From NCBI GenBank assembly GCA_040235375.1, contig JBECKQ010000165.1:1-12018 (forward strand): a stretch of DNA of 12,018 nt, in the 5' to 3' direction. Positions 7,325 through 12,018 of the stretch are shown one piece after another (the first letter of the stretch is position 1; every line of letters starts with the position of its first letter). The notes beneath the pieces were generated by a model. The model had not been told where the DNA came from. It searched no databases and saw only the letters and a list, made by a program, of their open reading frames with translations. Origin of the DNA: JBECKQ01 sp040235375. GTDB lineage: Bacteria; Planctomycetota; Phycisphaerae; UBA1845. The position numbers were made by a program, and so were the translations under genes.

Positions 7325-8455
7325 ATGCGGTTGACGATCACCGGGCCGGAAGGCGGCCGTCCGGCGGCGCCGGTTGCTGCGCGAGTTCCGCTGGAACGGA
7401 TCGACGACGAGCGGATGATGGGCCTCGTGGATGTCGACTCGGGCCAGGCGTTTCCGGTGCAGGTTGACTCGCGCGGCCGGTTGTGCTGGCACCAGGAGGA
7501 GATGGCCGAGGGTGAAGTGCGCACCTATCGGCTCGATCCGGCCGGCTTTCTGGCCGACGTCGATCGCGTCGTCGTACGCGAGCGGCGCGGCAATACGGCC
7601 GACATCCTGCAGGCCGGAAAGTTGATCGCCCGCTATAACGGGTCGCCTGATCTGCCGCGCCCCTTCATCAGTCCGATCCTGTCGCCTGTCGGGCTCGAAG
7701 TGACCATGGACGCCGGCGCGGGCGAGACGCTATACGGCCAGTCGCCGCACCATCATTCCTGCTGGGCCGGTTGGAGCGACGTCAGCGGTGTCGACCATTG
7801 GACCGACGGCCCCAACGCCGGCCGCCAGCGACACAAACGCTTCACTCTTTCCACCAGCGGGCCCGTCTTCGGCAGGTTTTCCGTGCTCATCGCGTGGCTG
7901 GCCCCCGACGGCCGGCAGCAATTCCACGAGCAGCGCGTCTTCACCATCTACGCCAAGCGCACCGGGAACCGCATCATCGACATCATCAACCGCTTCGTGA
8001 TGTCCGACGGGCCGGTCGAGTTCGGCGACACGTGCCACGGCGGCATGTGCGCGCTGCAGGTCGCGCCGCCGCTCACGCCGGCCGGCGGCGGACTGCTCCG
8101 CAACTCGAGCGGCGGTACCGGCGAGGCTGAATGCTGGGGCGCCGCAGCACGGTGGTGCGACGTGACCGGCATGATTGACGGCCGCGCCGTCGGCATCACC
8201 GTCTTCGATTGCCCGAGCAACCCGCGGCATCCGACGCTGTGGAACGCGCGCGACAACGGTCTGCTCGCGGCGAACCCGTTCGGCCTCGGCAGCTTCCTCA
8301 ACCAGCCCGAAGCGCGCCGCCCGAAAGTGCTCGACGCCGACAGCGTGTTCATGCTCCGCTATCGTCTGGTCATACACGACAGCTCGCCGACGCCGGAGCA
8401 GATCAATTGTCTTTGCGACAGCTTCTCGCGGCCGCTCGATATAGTCGTTGAGTGA
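7325..8455 (+). CDS. DUF6807 (PF14100, 'PmoA') family protein
   Basis: 376 residues. The sequence carries the hallmarks of the DUF6807 family: RPFISPILSPVGLEVT (112-127), the His-rich HHHSCWAGWSDVSGVDHW (142-159), GDTCHGGMC (234-242), WGAAARWCDVTG (271-282), GITVFDCPSNPRHPTLWNARD (290-310, His302) and LLAANPFGLGSF (313-324). The Pfam label 'methane oxygenase PmoA' is historical; these proteins are not particulate methane monooxygenase subunits. They are common in Planctomycetota and Bacteroidota, often near sugar-degradation genes, and their chemistry is uncertain. I see no signal peptide, so this copy is probably cytoplasmic. A GGGGGAG lies about 9 nt upstream of the ATG. The stop is 33 bp before the cytosine deaminase start, so co-transcription is likely. 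Confidence 0.85.
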   Translation: MRLTITGPEGGRPAAPVAARVPLERIDDERMMGLVDVDSGQAFPVQVDSRGRLCWHQEEMAEGEVRTYRLDPAGFLADVDRVVVRERRGNTADILQAGKLIARYNGSPDLPRPFISPILSPVGLEVTMDAGAGETLYGQSPHHHSCWAGWSDVSGVDHWTDGPNAGRQRHKRFTLSTSGPVFGRFSVLIAWLAPDGRQQFHEQRVFTIYAKRTGNRIIDIINRFVMSDGPVEFGDTCHGGMCALQVAPPLTPAGGGLLRNSSGGTGEAECWGAAARWCDVTGMIDGRAVGITVFDCPSNPRHPTLWNARDNGLLAANPFGLGSFLNQPEARRPKVLDADSVFMLRYRLVIHDSSPTPEQINCLCDSFSRPLDIVVE

Positions 8456-8488
8456 TCCCGGAAGATTGGACGAACGACAGGAGGCGTC

Positions 8489-8926
8489 ATGGATCCGTTC
8501 ATGCAGGCGGCGATCGAAGAGGCGAAGAAAGGCCGCGACGAAGGTGGTATTCCCATCGGCTCGGTGCTGGTGATCGACGGCACGATCGTCGGCCGCGGGC
8601 ACAACCGCCGCGTGCAGAAGGGCAGCGCGATTCTTCATGCCGAGATGGACTGTCTCGAAAACGCCGGCCGGCTGACCGCGAAGGACTACCAGCGGGCCGT
8701 CCTCTACTCGACCCTCTCGCCCTGCGACATGTGCAGCGGCACGGTGCTGCTCTACAAGATTCCGAAAGTGGTGATCGGCGAGAACAAGACCTTCCGCGGT
8801 CCGGAAGACTACGTCCGCTCCCGCGGTGTCGAGCTCGAGATCGTCAACAGCGCCGAATGCATTCAGCTCATGGAGGACTTCATCGCCGCCCGGCCCGAGC
8901 TTTGGAACGAGGATATCGGCGAGTAA
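8489..8926 (+). CDS. Cytosine deaminase, yeast FCY1 type (nucleoside/nucleobase deaminase family)
   Basis: 145 residues, close in length to yeast FCY1. The zinc site is complete: HAE (His50, catalytic Glu52) and SPCDMC (Cys79, Cys82). Several stretches follow the yeast enzyme closely: EGGIPIG (18-24), GRGHNRRVQKGSA (35-47), LENAGR (56-61), LYSTLSPCDMC, IPKVVIGEN (91-99) and the C-terminal RPELWNEDIGE (135-145), which covers the W...D substrate-closing region. Members convert cytosine to uracil in pyrimidine salvage; the bacterial copies could also act on related pyrimidines or azapyrimidines. AGGAGG lies at 8479-8484, just before the ATG, and the gene follows the DUF6807 gene by 33 bp. The closeness to the fungal-type enzyme, rather than to E. 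coli CodA (an unrelated amidohydrolase), is the main oddity. Confidence 0.9.
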   Translation: MDPFMQAAIEEAKKGRDEGGIPIGSVLVIDGTIVGRGHNRRVQKGSAILHAEMDCLENAGRLTAKDYQRAVLYSTLSPCDMCSGTVLLYKIPKVVIGENKTFRGPEDYVRSRGVELEIVNSAECIQLMEDFIAARPELWNEDIGE

Positions 8927-9129
8927 GGGCTCGTGCAGAAATAACGCAAATGATCCGCTCAAAGCCGAAGAAGTGGCAACGAAGGTGGATGCAATCGCCC
9001 GAAAGGGGCGGCGGAAGCTCGCGATCGGTCTCTCGGGTTACGTAGTACGGATCATGAGAGTGTTTGCCCCCTCGATACTTCACGTTTCCTCCGCCGCTGC
9101 CGGGGCGGGTTTTATCTGCTGCACGCTTA

Positions 9130-9171
9130 CCACGGGTTCCGTCCGGACTTGCGTCCGGACTCCACCCGTGG
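9130..9171. repeat. Perfect nested stem-loop (two 8-bp stems)
   Basis: CCACGGGT (9130-9137) pairs with ACCCGTGG (9164-9171), and inside it GTCCGGAC (9141-9148) pairs with GTCCGGAC (9153-9160) across a TTGC loop. A matching TCC on each side forms a symmetrical internal loop. All 16 pairs are Watson-Crick. There is no U-tract after it, so a simple intrinsic terminator is unlikely. Confidence 0.75.
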
Positions 9172-9182
9172 CTACATCCCCT

Positions 9183-9198
9183 GGCCCCTACCGGGGCC
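9183..9198. repeat. Short GC hairpin beside the nested stem-loop
   Basis: GGCCCC (9183-9188) and GGGGCC (9193-9198) form a perfect 6-bp stem with a TACC loop, 11 bp after the larger stem-loop. It probably belongs to the same repeat unit. Confidence 0.55.
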
Positions 9199-9341
9199 TT
9201 CAATGACGCGGTCAAGGAGTGGCGCAGAAGACTCGATGATCCGGCGGCGAAGTCGATAGAAACGAACGATACCACTGGTCCTGACAGGCGTTTCGTTTGT
9301 TTCTGAATGACTGTGCGCGATTAATGGCCAACGGAATGATC

Positions 9342-9358
9342 GGCGGGCAGAGCCCGCC
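9342..9358. repeat. Perfect 7-bp GC hairpin downstream of trpB
   Basis: GGCGGGC (9342-9348), loop AGA, GCCCGCC (9352-9358). It lies about 66 bp beyond the trpB stop on the minus strand. It could slow or end trpB transcription, but no T-run follows on that strand. It may instead be another dispersed repeat. Confidence 0.5.
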
Positions 9359-9424
9359 CTGCAAGGCGTTCCTGTTCGGCGCGTGATCGCACACGGTCAT
9401 TTGGGACTCCTGACCCCGGGCGGA

Positions 9425-10654
9425 TCAGTGCAGCGACCGGCCGAGCACGCGGGCCACTTCCACCACGTCCTTGTCGCCCCGGCCGGAAAGATTGATGACG
9501 ATGGTCTGGTCGGGCGCGAGCGTCGGGGCCAGCTTGACGGCGTGCGCCACGGCGTGTGACGACTCGAGCGCCGGAATGATTCCCTCCGTCTCGCACAGCA
9601 GCATGAACGCGTCGAGCGCCTCGGTGTCCGTTGCGTTGGTGTACTCGACGCGGCCGATGTCGTGCCAGTAGGCGTGCTCCGGCCCGACGCCGGGATAATC
9701 GAGCCCGGCGGAGATCGAGTGCACCGGCATCGTCTGCCCGTCGTCGTCCTGAAGGACGATCGTCTCCATGCCGTGCAGAACACCGCGCCGGCCGGCGCAC
9801 AGCGTCGCGGCGTGCAGGCCGTGGCCAACGCCCTTGCCCCCGGCCTCGACGCCGATCAGCCGGACGCTGCTGTCCGCGATGAACGGCGCAAACGCGCCGG
9901 CGGAGCTGCTCCCGCCGCCCACGCAGCCGATAATCACGTCCGGCAGGCGACCTTCCGCATCCTGCATTTGCACGCGCAGCTCGTGCCCGATCACCGACTG
10001 GAAATCGCGCACCATCAAGGGGAAGGGATGCGGCCCCATGACCGAGCCGATCACGTAGTGCGTATCATCGCACGAGGCCATCCAGTCGCGCATCGCCTCG
10101 TTGATCGCGTCCTTCAGGGTTTTCTGTCCGGTCTCGACGGAAACGACCTCGGTTCCCAGCAGCTCCATGCGAAAGACGTTGAGCTTCTGGCGGCGGATGT
10201 CTTCGGCCCCCATGTACACGCGGCACTTGAGCCCGAATCGGGCGGCGGCGGTGGCCGTCGCGACGCCGTGCTGACCCGCGCCGGTCTCGGCGATGACGCG
10301 CGGCTTGTTCATCCGCTTTGTGAGGAGCACCTGGCCGATCGTGTTGTTGATCTTGTGGGCGCCGGTGTGGTTGAGGTCCTCGCGCTTCAGGTAGATTTTC
10401 GCGCCGCCGAGTCGCTCGGTGAGCCGCTCCGCAAAGGTCAGGGCGCTGGGGCGCCCGGCGTAGGTCTTGAGCAACCCGTCGAAGGTGTGCCAGAACGCCG
10501 CGTCCTGCCGCGCCTCAGCGTACGCCGCGGTCAACTGTTCGACCGCGGCCATCAGCGTCTCGGGAACGTAGCGCCCGCCGTACGGCCCGTACCGGCCGTT
10601 CGCGTCCGGCACTTCGCTGTCGCACGGACGAGCCATGGTTTGCAGTTTTTCCAT
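9425..10654 (-). CDS. trpB: Tryptophan synthase beta chain TrpB
   Basis: 409 residues from the ATG at 10654, normal for the family. TrpB condenses indole with L-serine to make L-tryptophan using pyridoxal phosphate, normally in an alpha2-beta2 complex with TrpA. Visible features are GRYGPYGGRYVPETL (20-34), YLKREDLNHTGAHKINN (88-104) with Lys101 as the PLP-binding lysine, AETGAGQHG (122-130) with catalytic Glu123, the phosphate-binding CVGGGSSS (244-251), SISAGLDYPGVGPEHAY (313-329), EGIIPALESSHA (357-368) and INLSGRGDKD (387-396) with Ser390. The frame stays open upstream through the 10681-10757 palindrome into the previous gene, but that extension is not TrpB-like. The only good Shine-Dalgarno (GGAGG, 10676 to 10672) is 17 nt from this ATG yet 5 nt from an in-frame TTG at 10666, so the true start may be TTG, adding four residues. 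No trpA is adjacent. Confidence 0.95.
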   Translation of the reverse strand: MEKLQTMARPCDSEVPDANGRYGPYGGRYVPETLMAAVEQLTAAYAEARQDAAFWHTFDGLLKTYAGRPSALTFAERLTERLGGAKIYLKREDLNHTGAHKINNTIGQVLLTKRMNKPRVIAETGAGQHGVATATAAARFGLKCRVYMGAEDIRRQKLNVFRMELLGTEVVSVETGQKTLKDAINEAMRDWMASCDDTHYVIGSVMGPHPFPLMVRDFQSVIGHELRVQMQDAEGRLPDVIIGCVGGGSSSAGAFAPFIADSSVRLIGVEAGGKGVGHGLHAATLCAGRRGVLHGMETIVLQDDDGQTMPVHSISAGLDYPGVGPEHAYWHDIGRVEYTNATDTEALDAFMLLCETEGIIPALESSHAVAHAVKLAPTLAPDQTIVINLSGRGDKDVVEVARVLGRSLH

Positions 10655-10680
10655 TGCGGGATTCAAGTTGGCCTCCGGGA

Positions 10681-10757
10681 AGAAAAAGGGGTCAGGTTCG
10701 ATTTGCCGGAACGGCCCTTTGGGTGCTTCGCACAAATCGAACCTGACCCCTTTTTCT
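10681..10757. repeat. Perfect 25-bp inverted repeat with 27-bp spacer (REP/MITE-like element)
   Basis: The left arm 10681-10705 and the right arm 10733-10757 are exact reverse complements over 25 bp; the core is GGGGTCAGGTTCGA and each outer end is an A-run or T-run. The arms are separated by 27 bp that can form a small GCCC/GGGT stem. The element begins directly after the stop codon of the upstream gene (10760 to 10758) and ends 4 bp before the trpB Shine-Dalgarno. Because each arm ends in five T on the exiting strand, it would behave like a bidirectional intrinsic terminator. I recall GGGGTCAGG palindromes being associated with REP-type repeats and Y1 (RAYT) transposases; no transposase is present here. 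Confidence 0.85.
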
Positions 10758-11804
10758 CTAGGGCTTCGGCGTCGCCGGCTCGAGCGTGATGCCATATTCC
10801 GGCGCCGGCAGATCCAGCGCCCCGATCCAGCGGAGCACGATCGCGAGCCTGGGATCGTCCGGCGACCGATACAGCGTGTCGATCTGCGTCGGGTGCGCGA
10901 CGTTCTGTGCGTCCGGCGGCAGACCATACTGCACCACCAGGCTCTGCTCGGGGAAGTCGCGGTTGATCATGCTCAGATCGTCGTGCTTGTACTGCTCGAG
11001 GATAAGGAAGTTCGTGTAGTGCGTGTTCTCTTTCATCACCCGCTCGTTGTACAGCGCGAAGTCCCCCGCCTCGGTCCCACCGTGGCACTTGCTCGTCGCG
11101 CAGCCGCTCAGGATGATCGGCTCGACCCGGCGGATGAACTCCTCGAAGATGATGGGGTCGCTGGTGATTATGATGTCGTCGGCCAGCGACGGGCTGACGC
11201 GCCCGGCGCGCACCTCGGCGAGAATCGTAAGAACCTTCACACCCGGCGACGACTTCAGGAAATCCGCCCATGCATCCCGGCTCAGCGTCCGCGTCGTCGA
11301 ATACTCGTTCCAGAACCGCTTGAGCACGTCGTTCTTGAACTCCGCGCGGATGCGACCCACCGGCTCGCGGCTGTCGACCTTGATCTCCGCCCGCTTGAGA
11401 ATCTGCACCTGCTCGTCGGTGAGGAGGGCCGGTTTGCCCGCCTGACCTTGCTTGCCGGTCGCCCCTTGTGGCTGCTGGGTCGTGGAGGTGGCGGCCGGCT
11501 GGCTGGCCAGCTTCGTCTTGGCCAGCTCGAGCAGCAGTTGCGCCTGCCGGCTGTCCTTGCCCTTGTCCGTGCTGAGAATGTACTCGCACTCCTCGGCGAG
11601 CAGGTCCCACGCCTGCTTCTCCCGGCACCACAGCGCCAGGTCGAGATGACCCTGCAAGTCGTCCGGCGCGAGCTTCTGCGACCGGCTGTGGTACTCGGCT
11701 TCGATGGCGGGACTGGCGCCGATCGCCGTCAGCGGAATGAAGGCCGTCACGACCGCCAGACCACACGCCGCCAGGATGATTGTCTGTACTCTTCTACGGC
11801 TCAT
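10758..11804 (-). CDS. Secreted protein with CX4CH haem-type motif
   Basis: 348 residues from the ATG at 11804. The N-terminus (MSRRRVQTIILAACGLAVVTAFIPL, then AIGAS) is a clear signal peptide. Residues about 35-90 form a helical, TPR-like stretch (GHLDLALWCREKQAWDLLAEECEYIL), followed by a Gln/Thr/Pro-rich linker (about 100-125). The C-terminal half has VEPIILSGCATSKCHGG, where Cys235, Cys240 and His241 make a CX4CH motif; the 'GC...CHGG...GDFALY' context resembles planctomycete c-type cytochrome-like proteins. Covalent haem attachment is plausible but unproven, since canonical sites are CX2CH. The start at 11804 has GGAG 9 nt upstream and gives a clean signal peptide. Upstream in-frame ATGs (11819, 11954) lack a Shine-Dalgarno and would spoil it. 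It lies on the same strand as trpB but is separated from it by the palindrome. Confidence 0.75.
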   Translation of the reverse strand: MSRRRVQTIILAACGLAVVTAFIPLTAIGASPAIEAEYHSRSQKLAPDDLQGHLDLALWCREKQAWDLLAEECEYILSTDKGKDSRQAQLLLELAKTKLASQPAATSTTQQPQGATGKQGQAGKPALLTDEQVQILKRAEIKVDSREPVGRIRAEFKNDVLKRFWNEYSTTRTLSRDAWADFLKSSPGVKVLTILAEVRAGRVSPSLADDIIITSDPIIFEEFIRRVEPIILSGCATSKCHGGTEAGDFALYNERVMKENTHYTNFLILEQYKHDDLSMINRDFPEQSLVVQYGLPPDAQNVAHPTQIDTLYRSPDDPRLAIVLRWIGALDLPAPEYGITLEPATPKP

Positions 11805-11827
11805 CGTGTGTCGCTCCATGCTATGCG

Positions 11828-11858
11828 TTGACGCACCGCGCCGCACGCCTACTATATG
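11828..11858 (+). promoter_or_regulatory. Possible promoter for galE, overlapping the divergent one
   Basis: TTGACG (11828-11833) is followed after 19 bp by TATATG (11853-11858). The -35 is good, but the spacing is long and the -10 weak. Its -10 would share bases with the -10 of the opposing promoter. Confidence 0.3.
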
Positions 11859-11879
11859 CGGCACTGTCGCCGTCATCAA
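11851..11879 (-). promoter_or_regulatory. Strong candidate promoter for the CX4CH gene
   Basis: On the minus strand TTGATG (11879 to 11874) and TATAGT (11856 to 11851) are separated by exactly 17 bp. A start near 11844 leaves about 40 nt of leader before the ATG at 11804, which also supports that start over the upstream ATG at 11954. Confidence 0.55.
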
Positions 11880-11937
11880 CAAAGGCCGTCGCGGGCGGCC
11901 CTTCCCGATCGAAACGCATGCAGGAGCATTACCCGGC

Positions 11938-12018
11938 ATGAAAGTTCTGGTCACTGGCGGCGCGGGCTACGTGGGCAGTCATTGCGTTCGTCGGCTGGTC
12001 GCCGCCGGGCACGAGGCG
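11938..12018 (+). CDS. galE: NAD-dependent epimerase, UDP-glucose 4-epimerase-like (5' end only)
   Basis: Only the first 27 codons are in the window. They read MKVLVTGGAGYVGSHCVRRL and continue VAAGHEA. This is the N-terminal Rossmann strand and loop (GGAGYVGSH, GxxGxxG) of extended short-chain dehydrogenases, and the exact form is typical of GalE, which interconverts UDP-glucose and UDP-galactose for polysaccharide synthesis. Other sugar-nucleotide epimerases or dehydratases of the same superfamily remain possible. AGGAG (11922-11926) lies 11 nt before the ATG. It is divergent from the CX4CH gene, 133 bp apart. Confidence 0.8.
   Translation, partial: MKVLVTGGAGYVGSHCVRRLVAAGHEA

Larger units (their letters stand above)
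8927..9424. other. Gene-free convergent junction with dispersed-repeat-like hairpins
   Basis: This 498-bp stretch lies between the ends of the deaminase and trpB genes, which point toward each other. Short frames exist but show no family features. It holds a chain of GC-rich stem-loops: 8996-9010 (CGCCC, loop GAAAG, GGGCG), about 9091-9108 (CCGCC and GGCGG, followed by TTTTAT), 9130-9171, 9183-9198 and 9342-9358. The overall look is that of non-coding dispersed repeats of the kind I associate with planctomycete genomes; this is inference from pattern only. Some stems could also terminate transcription from one or both sides. Confidence 0.45.

Noticed and set aside
7730..8962. Minus-strand frame of 410 residues opposite the DUF6807 and deaminase genes
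   Set aside because: It is antisense to two well-supported genes and has no recognisable domain.
8880..9306. Short frames in the convergent gap on both strands
   Set aside because: They translate through palindromes, giving low-complexity peptides, with no good ribosome binding site; more likely non-coding repeat.
10655..10927. N-terminal extension of TrpB up to 10927
   Set aside because: It would read through the palindromic element and overlap the upstream gene. The added residues are not TrpB-like, and the Shine-Dalgarno is at 10672-10676.
9662..11831. Long plus-strand frames opposite trpB and the CX4CH gene
   Set aside because: They are antisense shadows caused by high GC; TrpB is unmistakable on the minus strand, and the CX4CH gene has a signal peptide, a promoter and a Shine-Dalgarno.
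11805..11954. Longer start for the CX4CH protein at 11954 or 11819
   Set aside because: The longer form buries the signal peptide behind up to 50 residues, crosses the promoter at 11851-11879 and overlaps the galE start; neither upstream ATG has a Shine-Dalgarno.
1..12018. CRISPR array, tRNA or rRNA genes, complete insertion sequence
   Set aside because: No regularly spaced direct repeats, no tRNA-like cloverleaf or rRNA signature, and no transposase-like protein were seen.

Overview
The window is about 12 kb of GC-rich bacterial DNA, densely packed with genes on both strands. Gene content suggests a member of the Planctomycetota (PVC group). The signs are a DUF6807 (PF14100, 'PmoA') protein, a small membrane-anchored protein ending in a pseudopilin-like 'YADGH' motif, a secreted protein with an unusual CX4CH haem-type motif, and GC-rich dispersed-repeat-like palindromes between genes. 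This lineage call is inference; there is no rRNA or other phylogenetic marker beyond the housekeeping genes.

Layout. (1) Positions 1-3656 are read leftward: a small single-pass membrane protein, a possible 24-codon leader ORF, and then a very long ORF that leaves the window at base 1. That long ORF is the most notable object here. It is one uninterrupted frame of at least 1008 codons joining a signal peptide, an N-acyl-D-amino-acid deacylase (amidohydrolase) module, a serine beta-lactamase/DD-peptidase-like module and the start of a GxDLY-type SGNH hydrolase module. (2) Positions 3984-8926 are read rightward: yacL-like PIN-TRAM membrane protein and ispD (16 bp apart), a TPR-like lipoprotein with its own good promoter, a DUF6807 protein, and a yeast-type (FCY1-like) cytosine deaminase. 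(3) Positions 8927-9424 form a gene-free convergent junction packed with GC-rich hairpins that look like dispersed repeats. (4) Positions 9425-11804 are read leftward: a secreted CX4CH protein, then trpB. Between them lies a perfect 25-bp inverted repeat (REP/MITE-like) that abuts the upstream stop codon and ends a few bases from the trpB ribosome binding site. (5) At 11938 the start of a galE-like epimerase gene runs off the right edge, divergent from the CX4CH gene, with promoters that seem to overlap.

How the genes work together. yacL-ispD is a housekeeping pair (RNA-processing-type nuclease and isoprenoid precursor synthesis) whose neighbourhood is also seen in Firmicutes. trpB makes tryptophan, but no trpA is visible on either side. 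The three enzyme modules of the fusion protein would all act outside the cytoplasm, which suggests coordinated attack on a substrate containing acylated D-amino acids and ester bonds; this is a hypothesis.
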